Of a DNA stretch of 64,000 bases, positions 55,290 to 64,000 are shown piece by piece. Position 1 is the stretch's first letter. Each line of letters begins with the position of its first letter. Source of the DNA: Coenobita brevimanus (lineage: Eukaryota > Arthropoda > Malacostraca > Decapoda > Coenobitidae); contig CM064658.1 in assembly GCA_032717465.1 (NCBI GenBank), positions 9,885,635 through 9,949,634 on the forward strand. Direction: 5' to 3'. Under the pieces are notes generated by a model. That model searched no databases, was not told where the DNA came from, and saw only the letters and a program-made list of their open reading frames with translations. The translations under genes were made by a program, and so were the position numbers.

Positions 55290-55567
55290 TGACACAGTAA
55301 TGGACTAAGGCAACGCTACGGCTCTACATCCTTTCCATACCACATCGTAACTGTGCTCTTTTTGCCATAACTTGGCCTAAAATTGCCATCTGTCCATCCT
55401 CAAGATTTATAAAATGAAATCAACATTTAAATATGATGCTGATATTGAAGAAGTGCTTTGGAGAGGATGTAGAGCCTTAGTACTGTTTTTTTCTGCCACT
55501 AAGTCACGAAATATAAACTAGAACAGGACAGCAATCTGGGTCAAGTTAAGGTTAAAGGACTATAGCA
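55290..55567. repeat. Inverted-repeat family, copy with both ends
   Basis: The clearest inverted ends. The left end, gtgctctttttgccataact (55353-55372), continues into tggcctaaaattgccatctg. It pairs with the reverse complement of the right end (gtgctatagtcctttaacct, tgacccagattgctg), about 40 bases with mismatches. A further partial unit in opposite orientation lies at 55290-55355 (ggctctacatcctttccata). Confidence 0.7.
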
Positions 55568-55639
55568 CCATGTTTCAGTGTTAATCTCGTGTTACACCTC
55601 AGGATTTAAGATTCTGTGGGTCCTTCAAAACGTTTTCAG

Positions 55640-56838
55640 CCAAGCCCAGAAATTAGGGGAGTACCCACACCCCACACACCACAGATACACATAGCTTCCT
55701 ATGCAGATGATATAACACTTACATGTACACACCAAAACGCAAACAGCTGCACACATCATTCAACCTTATCTCGACACACTACACGAATGGTTCACCACAA
55801 ACAGGCTCAAAATAGCCCCAACCAAATCTACAGTGACTCTTCTTACAAACTGGACAGCAGAACACAGTCACATCCCACACCTCACCATAAACAACACTCC
55901 CCTACCACACACACACACACACCCAAAATCCTTGGTGTAACATACAATACATCAATGTCATTTAAACAACACATCACAAACATTAAAAATTAAAATAACA
56001 CCAAGACTCAATGCTTTGAGGTCACTTGCCCATACAACATTCGGACACAACAAAGAAACCACCACCACAGTATACAAACAATATATACGTTCAGTGATGA
56101 ATTATGCAAGCCCTGCCTGGGCTTCTAACCTCACCAAAACACACTACAACACTCTACAGACCATACAGAACAAGGCCATAAAAATAATCACAGGCTACAC
56201 AGCTACTACACCCACAGACCACCTACATCAAGAAACCAAAGTCCTCAAAGTCAAGGATCACCTAGACATGAGAGGCACCCAGTTTCTTGCTGCAGCCTCC
56301 ACAGACCCACAACATCCACTACAGTACATGGCAGCACATCCACCCACACCAAGGAACATCAAAACAACACCCAGCACACGATATCACACACAAATACTGT
56401 CATCTCTCCCCCCTCGCCCACCTCAGACCAGCTTCCAGAAGCATATCCACACTCAGATCACTTGCCGCTCCATTCAGTCACTTAAAGACAACACACAGCT
56501 GCATGCACAGCCTCCTGACATCCACTCTTCTGAATCCTATCTTCCTCGTGAGGACAAGGTCCACCTGGCCAGGCTGAGATGTGGGCACCATCCAGCCCTC
56601 TTAAGCTACCAGAAGAGGCTGGATGACTCCGTCGCTGATGCCTGTCCAGGATGCAGCACAGCACCCCATACTATTAAGCACATCATAGAAGACTGAGTTG
56701 CACACAATCACCTATGCCAACAACACAACATACACTCTTTGAGAGCTCTGTGGGAAAGCCCGGTCTCGGCCATGGCCTTCCTAAGGGACTCGGGGCTGTT
56801 CGGCCAGACTGCCTAGGGAACAACTACTACTACTACTA
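55640..56838 (+). pseudogene. Jockey/I-group LINE RT C-terminal half
   Basis: Plus-strand remnant in two open stretches. 55616-55993 covers HIASYADDITLTCTH, with YADD intact, and ILGVTYNTSMSFKQHI, with frame changes between. 56016-56696 covers RSLAHTTFGHNKETTTTVYK, NYASPAWASNL and QNKAIKIITGY, followed by a long C-terminal region ending CPGCSTAPHTIKHIIED. The last is the zinc-type C-x2-C ... H motif, whose final Cys codon (tgc) has become tga. The tail is (act)n at 56822-56838. Base composition is unusually C- and A-rich on this strand (CACA words), unlike the other LINEs. RT motifs upstream of YADD and the endonuclease are missing. Confidence 0.85.
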
Positions 56839-56975
56839 GGGGAGTAACCATAAATTTTGGGTTTGACTGTATACCATAAAGCCTCATATGACTATACAAA
56901 AGAACGTAAAAGGTTGTCTTTATCTGTTTGCAAGTGAGGCCGTTTGAAAATCGGTAAGTTAGAGCAAAACCCAAA

Positions 56976-58062
56976 AGTGAACAAGAAGAAAGCCCGTGCT
57001 GTGATCAAGTATCTGGAAAAAAAAAAAAAAAAAAAAAACTTTCACCATAAAGAGGTGGGCTGCTGATTTCAAGCAGGGCAGGGAGAGCACTGAAGATGAC
57101 CCACGGTCGGGAGGCCCTAGCTAACTCATCGACCATGGACGTTCAGGTGGAGGCCATTCACCACATGGTCTTGAATGTCAAACGTTCGTCTGTGCAACAG
57201 ATAGCCGACAACATGGGCATCAGTGTTCGTTCAGTGCACACTTTTGACTGATATCTTGGGTATGAGCAACGTGTCTGCAAGATGGTTGTCCAGAATTTTG
57301 ACATCAGACCAAAAGCTGACCAGACTGGAAACTTCAAGGACACTTTGGGCTCATTTCCAGGCTGATCCAGCCTATTCCTTCCGAAGATTTATGACCCAGA
57401 ATGAGACATGGGTGCGCCACTTTGTTCACCACTTTGAACCTGAGTCAAGAATCAAAGCAAACAATGGAAACACCATGGTTCTCCACCCCCAAAAAAACTC
57501 AAGCCAGCGTCATATGTCGGCAAGGTAATGGCCTCAGTGTTTGGGGACGCTGAGGGAGTTCTCGTGATTGTCTTACTTGCAAAAGGGGTCAGACCATTAA
57601 TGGGGCCTATTATGCATCAGAATTGAGACAGCTGAAAGTAGCAATAAAATAAAAATGGAGTGGAAAGCTGCAAGCACGCGTGTTTTTGCTACAGGACAAT
57701 ACCCCTGCCCACGCGGTTCAAGTGGCAGTGGCTGAAGCAGCCAACTATGGCTTTGAACTGTTGTCTTACTCCCTACTTATCCGACCTGGCTTTGTCTGAA
57801 TACTGCCTGTTTCCCGAAACGAAGTCCAACCTGCGTGGGTCACCGTTATCAAGGCAGTGATGAAGTCATCCATGCTGCTGGGTCGTATTCGGAGGGTCAA
57901 GACGCGACCTTCTTCCGCGAAATAGAGTGCTTGAACGTCAGTGGACCAAGTGCTTTGAAGCTGGGGGAGACTATACTGAGAAATAATACAAAAACAATCT
58001 TCCTCCTGTGATGTTTTTGTGGGTGAGGCTGAAAACTTTTTGAAGGATGTCAATTTTAGCTA
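56976..58062 (+). pseudogene. mariner transposase pseudogene, GVL-like lineage
   Basis: The start, with GTG at 56970 in place of ATG, reads NKKKARAVIKYL. An A21 run (57017-57038) then interrupts. It continues with RWAADFKQGRESTEDDPRSG, QIADNMGISVRSVHT and LTDILGMSNVSARW, the two helix-turn-helix halves. TRLETSRTLW and NETWVRHF follow (first catalytic Asp D to N: DETW expected, NETW seen). Then come QDNTPAHAVQVAVAEA, with the second Asp, and a degraded third region. Many frame shifts are present. TIRs could not be fixed with confidence, so the element borders are uncertain. This lineage differs from the mariners at 2362 and 49216. Confidence 0.8.
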
Positions 58063-58245
58063 AAGTGAAGGTGGACTGTCTGTACTGATCCCAACCCTTC
58101 CCCAATCCTGTTCATGGTGTACAGAACATTAGAGATGGAAGTGAAGTCTGATTTAATGGACTGAACCAGTACGAGAGTGTACAGTCAAATAAACGACTAT
58201 ATTTCCATTTATGTTTGGAGAAAACTTACAGCTGGCGAAGTATAA

Positions 58246-58460
58246 TGAAAAACACTGTCTCTACTATACCCTTTTTACTCTAACCTGGCCTAAAATTGCC
58301 ATCTCTCCATGTTGAATGCTGAGTTAATACAATTGATTAACACCAGAATACGATGCCAGCCACGAAAGAGTGTCATGAAAAGGATATAGAAGTACACCAT
58401 TGTCTCTGCCACTGAGCTACGTGAAATATGCTGTAAAAGAACGAAAATCTGGGCCAAGTA
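58246..58460 (-). repeat. Inverted-repeat family copy
   Basis: The left end, actataccctttttactcta, continues into acctggcctaaaattgcca. The core is tgccactgagctacgtgaaa and the right end gaaaatctgggccaag. The right terminal bases are lost. 58461-59083 contains no supported gene; the frame at 58472-58723 looks like the end of an unrelated decayed repeat. Confidence 0.65.
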
Positions 58461-59079
58461 TATAAACTATAGTGCATATTTTACTTGGATTGATTTTTCT
58501 GTCATATATTCATCAGACTTTAAGACGATTTTTGTGTCTCTGCCTGTACAGTCTGGGGCAAAAGTTCACTGTATATCGCGTCTGCTTCACACCTGGGGCA
58601 TATCCGTCTCTTTCCTCCGTGAAGCATCATACCGAAGGGAATCATCTAAGGTCAGAAAAACATACCAACTGTCAGCTTTTGAGTGTTTGCCAGCAGGAGA
58701 ACGTGAAAAACAGAAAAAATTAAAAACAGTGTACAGACGTCGGAATAAGTTCGTTTCCTTTTCCGTGGACTAAGGTGTTTGTAACACTGCTCGATGGAGA
58801 GCTATCCCCTCCTCCTCCCTTCCTCCTAGTCCCACACTCCCACCCAAACCCCCCACTTCTCTCCCACTCCATAACCCCACCCGGTACCCTCCATACTCTC
58901 GCTCACAGCCAGCTACGGGTTACTGTACTTTTAGCACCTTTGTAATTACGTGTAGTCCGAACAACTAATAAAGGAATAGTACAGTATATATCATAAACCA
59001 AGACAGGAAAAGGTTTACTACACTGTGAGAGAGAGAAAAAAATAAATATGCTGTGATTAAATACTGCGGTAGTAGACAA

Positions 59080-59083
<4 letters not shown>

Positions 59084-59122
<39 letters not shown>
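59084..59122. repeat. (CA)n microsatellite
   Basis: About 18 CA units. Confidence 0.95.
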
Positions 59123-59124
<2 letters not shown>

Positions 59125-59341
59125 ATGTCGTATACTAGTTATCTACGACCATTGGGATATCTCACCTTATCAGTTACGGTGACGTTATTAACTTCCGTTG
59201 GTTATAACAAGGGTGTGTGTGTGGGTGGAGCTGTTGCACAAAACCCCAGAGTGGGGCCTTACCTGTTCCTCACACCTGCGGGCATAATTATTCCCGCTCA
59301 GGTAAATGTCGGTGCCTGTTGCATACCAAGTAGACGTGGGT

Positions 59342-61064
59342 TTTTAGATCCCCCCCCCAAAAAAAAAAAAAAAAAATCGGTAAAAATGTTTGTTTCCTTT
59401 ATTGCAATACTGAAAATAGAGTAACATATTTAATGTTTCCACAACACAAACATGTAAACAAATGAACGTTCTTTTCTTTTTATATTAACAAAATTTTGAA
59501 AAGAAAACTAAAGATAAAACAGTAGATAAATTTTGGTCTTCTATAATAAAAAAAAATCTGAATGGTTGGTTGAGTGGTGGCAAAGCTTGGTATGGGATGG
59601 TGGTTCATGGTGTGAAGAGCGGCTGCCAGACGCTGCATTCATATCTGCAGTCAGGGAGAACAAAATATCTCACACACCTCGAGTAGACGTGACTTCAGCG
59701 GGACGGATAGGATCCAGCAGCTGAGGAATCCATTAGGAGGACCATGACGGCTAAAGTTGTAGGGCAGGTCAAGTGGTTCCACGTCCGGAAGGGCTGCGGC
59801 TTCATCACACGCCGGGATGCGGGGGGGGGGATGTGTTCCTTCACCGCTCCTCCATCGTGGCCCCAAACCCTGCCCACCCTGTGCCGTCTGTTGCTGCTGG
59901 CGAGGAGGTAGAATTTGTTATACGGGAGGATGCTAAGGGCCCCACAGCTGCCTTTGTCACCGGCCCTGCAGGCCAGGCAGTTCGGGGCTCGCCCCATGCC
60001 CTCCCCCGTCGTCGTCGGCGGCGGCGGCGGCCACCATTTGATGTTCCTGCCTCCTTCCCTGCCTCCTCTGCCTCTACCATCATCACCATGTGTGTGGAGG
60101 TTGCTAAGGCCTTTTCGGGGGAAGATATGGCCGTTTTTGCTCGGCGCCTGCCCGTCATTTTCCAGGCCAACAGGCTCCCTGCCATATCCATCCCAGAGTC
60201 TTTTTCTTCCACACCCATGGCACAGAGGAGGCCTGGGAGGGGAGCTCCTTGTCCTCGTTCTCTTCGTCGTCACCATCAGCCCTCTTCGACTCCCACCTTC
60301 TTGGTACCGTGGGTGCTGCAGCTGCAGCCTTCCACTCCACCGACGAGGATTCAGCTGTCGGGGCATGCTGTCTCCCGCCAGTCTGCCTCTCAGCCCGTAC
60401 CTGAGGTTCCCATGGAGGTTGGGGATGCTGAATCCTCATCTCCACCTGAGGCTGCTTCTGACGCACCTGTATCTGAAGAGGTGACTCCTGTGCCTCCTCC
60501 ATCATCAACGGACCAGGGAGCGAAGAGTACCAGGTCCTCTAGTTCGGTCCGGCAACTCTCTTGGGGAGACTTTTCCTCCCTCCCCCCTCTTGGCCTTGAG
60601 ATACTGGAGAACCAGCTGCTCCACTATGAGGACACGGCACCAGTGGAGTCTGGCGAGCAAGAGTTTTCCAAGGGGGACTACCGGCAGGCGTTGCTCTCCT
60701 TCACCGAGCTGCGCCAGGGGTCCCTCAAGACTGTTACCGACCCCGAAGAGTGTCGTATACTTTCCTACACCCTCGGGGCCGTGCAGTCTCATCTTGCCGC
60801 AGGTTCCAACTCAGACTCAGACTCTGCTGCCTCCACGGTTTAGTCCCAGCCGTCACTTTTGCTGCCCATGCCTTCCTGCTATACTGCTCCTGATTGTCGT
60901 CTGTGCTGTGGACTGTCTGGATATTGTGTTTTCCTATATGTACAAGTGTGTTTGTATATATGTCCAGTGTATGACACTTTGTTTTATACAGTGTACAGTG
61001 TATGACATTTTGGCTTAATGGCCAACGTTATGGCCGATAGCCTTTAAAAAAAAAAAAAAAAAGG
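59342..61064 (+). mobile_element. Retroposed unit encoding a cold-shock domain
   Basis: Flanked by a perfect 12-bp direct repeat, gtagacgtgggt, at 59330-59341 and 61065-61076. It ends in an A17 tail (61046-61062), so it was inserted by LINE-type retroposition. Contents: a leader of about 400 bases (with an early C8-A18 run at 59350-59377), one ORF, and a 3' untranslated region with tggcttaatggcc and a ggcc...agcc hairpin. There is no reverse transcriptase. A homologous-looking 3' end at 43248-43387 suggests a repeat family rather than a one-off processed gene. Confidence 0.75.
59744..60843 (+). CDS. Cold-shock-domain (Y-box-like) protein of a retroposed unit
   Basis: ATG at 59744 (ggaggaccATGa context). 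Residues 1-75 are a cold-shock domain: TAKVVGQVKWFHVRKGCGFI, with RNP1-like KGCGFITR, and DVFLHRSSIV, with RNP2-like VFLH, followed by AAGEEVEFVIREDAKGP and VTGPAGQAVRGSPHA. This is close to animal Y-box proteins, including an Arg-rich stretch (R8) just after the domain. The remainder (residues 90-366) is not Y-box-like: a helical segment (CVEVAKAFSGEDMAVFARRL), Pro/Ser-rich acidic linkers, and a C-terminal helical region (YEDTAPVESGEQEFSKGDYR). A G10 run at 59821-59830 puts the start and the rest in different frames (one base too few or two too many). The domain binds single-stranded nucleic acid, so a nucleic-acid chaperone role like LINE ORF1 is plausible but inferred. Confidence 0.7.
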
Positions 61065-61076
61065 GTAGACGTGGGT

Positions 61077-61822
61077 CTCACATACCCAACTTATACTCAC
61101 GTACCCTTATACTGCGGAAACGGAGAGAGAGCTTGAAGTAACTCGCTCACCCCTTGCATGGATACACAAAGTTAGGAAGCTGCTGAGAAGAACAGGCATC
61201 CTGGGTATTTAAAAATTAATGAACTAGAAAATGGGTCGGGGGGAGAGGGTCCGTTAGACCCATCTCTACCTGAGCAGGGACCAGCCTGGGTCATGCACAG
61301 ACACCCTCCAGCTCGCTGCTCTAGCTTTCCCTACACCGCCCATTTCGAGTGTTGCCACTGTAGCTCAATTGTACCGCTAGATGTAGAAATAATTACCTCG
61401 AACAAGCAGAAAATATGACATCGGGTGATATGAATGCTATTTTCGCGGGAATCAAGTCTTCTTATTCTATATTGTAGGGGGTGCACCCATTTGTCTATAG
61501 AGATTCCAGCATTTTATGCCATATAGCAATAATCTAGTGATTTTGAGGACTATTGTGTGTATGTATTGGTAACACAGACTTTTCAACAGCTGATGTCATC
61601 CCACAAGCTCGAATCTCTATACCCATGTCATTCCTCCCACCTCTGTCGGAGAAAACAAATAACTCACCAGTATATAAGATAAGCGATGAGACTCCGTGGG
61701 ATAAGAAACATGCCGTTCTCGCGATCTCCAGAACTGCTGCGACCACTGGGATATCGAAATAGATCTCCGGCGCCAGAAATTGCTATTGGAATTGCCTATA
61801 CACACTCTGTATATATATATAT
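61077..61822. other. Interval without a recognisable gene
   Basis: No coding similarity. It ends in a short (AT)n run (61809-61820) next to the LTR. Confidence 0.5.
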
Positions 61823-62611
61823 TGTTACATAGCCTATGATTTCATCATCCTTTGTGTAATTTTAACGCACAGTTGCTGCATGTTTGATCACGAGCGTGTT
61901 CTGCCTCAGTCCCCCCCTTCTACCGTTATAGTAGAGTAAGTCGTTCTCTCTGTTATACTTTGCGGGATTTTCAGCTCTCTGTCCCCATGGCTTCATTTGC
62001 GCGTCCCTCTTACAAGTTGTATCAAGCTCTGCCAGCCCCTATATAATGAGCTCAGTCTCTGCATCATGGCCACTTAGATCTGCTCCTCATTTTGTTCACA
62101 TCTCTGTCCTCCCCTGTACAGATATTATTATTGTGAGTGCTCAAGAAATCTCCAACCATCTAGCAGCTGTGTGTAATTTGAGTATAACTGTTATTGCATT
62201 TTTTCTTGTACTGTATAGCATAAGTTTAATTTGTAGGCCAAGTGAAGTTTTTGTAATTCGTGTGGGGGTTCTTTATGTCAGTCATTTTTGATAATAGTTT
62301 GTATCTGTAATTATTTATCTGGCATTCACTGAGTATTATCTGGTATCTCATTTTATCAGGGCTGACTTAGATAAATTTATTCTTGCTAATTTCGTGTTAA
62401 TAGAGGCTATTGCAGTTAACCATATATTTAACCTGTTTTTGCCATTACATTATCCTTATGAGTCCTGAATGTTTTGTTGTTAATTTAAGCATTAAACTTT
62501 AACTTGTAATTTTACCTAACTCTTTTGTTTTGAACCTGGAACTTTACGGGACAGTAGTGACTCTTCGTATTCTCACTTAAAGTGTACATTATCTTTCTCT
62601 GTTTCGTAACA
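61823..62611 (+). mobile_element. Ty3/Gypsy 5' LTR
   Basis: 789 bp, starting tgttac and ending gtaaca, a perfect short inverted terminus. A TATA box (tatataa, about 62040-62046) lies in a promoter-like setting and attaaa-type poly(A) signals occur near 62490. It is followed at once by a primer binding site. The 3' LTR would lie beyond the window. Confidence 0.75.
62040..62046 (+). promoter_or_regulatory. LTR TATA box
   Basis: tatataa followed about 10 bases on by ctcagtctc, an initiator-like sequence (TCAGT). Transcription of the genomic RNA probably starts near 62055. Confidence 0.5.
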
Positions 62612-62614
62612 TAA

Positions 62615-62634
62615 ATTTGGCGACCTCATATCAG
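62615..62634 (+). other. Retroelement primer binding site
   Basis: tttggcgacctcatatcagg directly after the LTR end; TGGCGACC is the usual start of many arthropod gypsy primer binding sites. Confidence 0.6.
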
Positions 62635-62692
62635 GATATTCAGGATATTATCATAAGGATATTGTTTGATATTTTGTGACTGTGATATATTC

Positions 62693-64000
62693 ATGATGGC
62701 TACTATTTCTACACTTGATGAAGCCAAAGATTTTTTGTCAAATGTGCAAACAGTGTGTGATATAGAAAACAGAACAAAGAATGAACTTAAGCTTGTTGCT
62801 CAACAATTGGGAATTGCAGTTCACTCTCATCATTCTAAAGATCAAATTGTTGGCATGATTAATAAAAGCTTGTTTAATGTAACTCCTCCAAATGAGCAAA
62901 CGCAGATTGAATTAGCTAAGTTACAGCTAGCCCTGCAGGAGGCTAAGGCTAAGGAGGCGGAGTCTCGTGTGAAGGAAGCTGAATTTCAAGCACAGGCTAA
63001 GGAGGCTGAATTTCAGGCAAAAGCTAAGGAGGCTGAGGCACAAGTTGAAATTGCTAGGATTCAGGCAGACCATGAGTATCGCATGAAACAAGGTGGAACT
63101 GGATCATCTAGCTCTGATGATTTTGATGTGGCTAAAAATGTTAAACTTGTCCCTCCTTTTAATGAATCTGATTTAACAAAGTATTTTCAGTTGTTTGAGA
63201 GGGTAGCTACAGGTTTTAATTGGCCTAAGGAGTATTGGCCAGTACTCCTTCAAACTGTTCTCACCGGTAAAGCTCAAGTAACTTATGCATCTTTGCCTCA
63301 GGATCAGTCTGATAATTATGATGTAGTTAAGAGCTTGATTCTTAAGGCCTATGAGCTTGTTCCTGAAGCTTATAGAGTAAAATTTAGGACAACTTATAAG
63401 CAAGATAAGCAATCCCATGTTGAGTATGCAAAAATGAAAGAAGATCTGTTAGAGCAGTGGTTAAATTCTAAGAATGTGGATTCTGATTTTGGTAAATTTA
63501 AGCAGATGATTTTGCTGGAGGATTTCAAAAGGTGTATTAGCAAAGATGTAAGCCTATATCTTGATGAGAAAAGAATAGATAATTTGTCTGATGCTGCAGT
63601 TTTAGCTGATGAGTATGTTCTCACTCACAAGAGATATTTTAGAGAAAAAGGGAAAGCTGAGAGTAAGTACGTTGCCTCTACTCAGAGTACAGGTAACAGG
63701 AAAGAGAATAAGGATGATGTTTCTCAGGAAGTAAATACCAGCTTCACCTCTAGATTTCAGAAAAGTAAATGTACTTATTGTAGTAAGCTTGGTCATACTA
63801 CGGAGAGATGTTTCAGGAGACAGCGTGATGTGAACAAAAAGGAGTCTTTAAATATTCAGTCAATTGGTCTAGTGTCCACTCTTGAGAGTTCCCAGAATTC
63901 TTTAACTGAGTTAACTGAACCTGCTTTGAGGGGTAACTTAAATTCTCATGATGGAGCTCCTCTTTTGAGCAGTAACGTGGGTGACACTCTCAAGAGTTCA
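62693..64000 (+). CDS. Ty3/Gypsy gag protein, partial at right edge
   Basis: 436 codons open from ATG 62693 to the window end. I chose the first of two adjacent ATGs, 82 bases after the LTR. Residues 20-60 resemble a SAP-type helix-turn-helix (LKLVAQQLGIAVHSHHSKDQ). Residues 75-130 form an Ala/Glu/Lys coiled coil with three EA-rich repeats (EAKAKEAE, EAEFQAQAKEAEFQAKAKEA). Residues 160-340 are the capsid part with a SCAN-like region (LILKAYELVPEAYRVKFRTT, VEYAKMKEDLLEQW, ISKDVSLYLDEKRIDNLSDA). C360, C363, H368 and C373 form a CCHC zinc knuckle (CTYCSKLGHTTERC). Codon use is AT-rich. No lesion is visible, which suggests a young, perhaps active element; pol should follow outside the window. Confidence 0.85.
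   Translation, partial: MMATISTLDEAKDFLSNVQTVCDIENRTKNELKLVAQQLGIAVHSHHSKDQIVGMINKSLFNVTPPNEQTQIELAKLQLALQEAKAKEAESRVKEAEFQAQAKEAEFQAKAKEAEAQVEIARIQADHEYRMKQGGTGSSSSDDFDVAKNVKLVPPFNESDLTKYFQLFERVATGFNWPKEYWPVLLQTVLTGKAQVTYASLPQDQSDNYDVVKSLILKAYELVPEAYRVKFRTTYKQDKQSHVEYAKMKEDLLEQWLNSKNVDSDFGKFKQMILLEDFKRCISKDVSLYLDEKRIDNLSDAAVLADEYVLTHKRYFREKGKAESKYVASTQSTGNRKENKDDVSQEVNTSFTSRFQKSKCTYCSKLGHTTERCFRRQRDVNKKESLNIQSIGLVSTLESSQNSLTELTEPALRGNLNSHDGAPLLSSNVGDTLKSS

Noticed and set aside
60155..60508. Alternative frames over the cold-shock ORF on both strands (up to 223 codons)
   Set aside because: High G/C makes several frames open; only the plus frame carrying DVFLHRS joins to the cold-shock start.

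Overview
The window is repeat-dense animal DNA with no complete host gene. Its mix of elements suggests an arthropod, most likely a decapod crustacean such as a crab: RTE-like and Jockey/CR1-like non-LTR retrotransposons, Penelope-like elements (PLEs) with GIY-YIG endonucleases, Ty3/Gypsy elements, mariner, hAT, PIF/Harbinger and piggyBac-like DNA transposons, tRNA-derived SINEs, and long (TA)n, (CA)n and (GA)n tracts. The organism assignment is inference from repeat style, not from a marker gene. Layout, left to right. 1-4080: a 14-bp minisatellite, an RTE 3' fragment, a 42-bp minisatellite, a degraded mariner and a SINE. 4480-8432: the 5' half of a Ty3/Gypsy element on the minus strand (LTR, PBS, coiled-coil gag, spacer, RT), interrupted by two TTAA-flanked piggyBac-like MITEs. 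8900-12520: microsatellites and a pair of inverted short repeats. 12526-18270: two PLE copies head to head, each ending at an (AT)n tract, the left one split by a Jockey-like element. 18989-20057: a non-autonomous hAT element with an exact 8-bp target duplication. 20470-26680: PIF/Harbinger ends in mirror arrangement enclosing a near full-length RTE copy. 27584-29953: a second Jockey-like copy with an open RT reading frame. 32086-32862: a 28-bp satellite with 10-unit higher order. 33265-35010: another RTE copy. 37100-38660: a broken member of an unnamed protein family that I recognise from invertebrate genomes. 38877-43871: (TA)n tracts and a second, more decayed PLE with a GC-rich repeat block inserted near its 3' end. 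44104-47292: a third Jockey-like copy on the minus strand. 47760-58460: LINE fragments, a mariner with TA duplication and long inverted ends, tRNA-derived SINEs, a dispersed inverted-repeat family and another mariner. 59342-61064: a retroposed unit with a 12-bp target duplication that encodes a cold-shock domain. 61823-64000: an LTR with TATA box and poly(A) signal followed by an open Ty3/Gypsy gag running off the right edge. Almost every coding region is a mobile-element protein. The least damaged are the right-edge gag, the Jockey-like RT at 27584-29856, the GIY-YIG half of the plus-strand PLE, the LINE RT at 53269-54504 and the cold-shock ORF (one frameshift in a G10 run). The most unusual observations are the cold-shock-domain retroposon, the SINE family that carries the 3' tail of the resident RTE LINE, the mirror-image PLE pair, and an inverted-repeat family whose centre resembles a tRNA A box.
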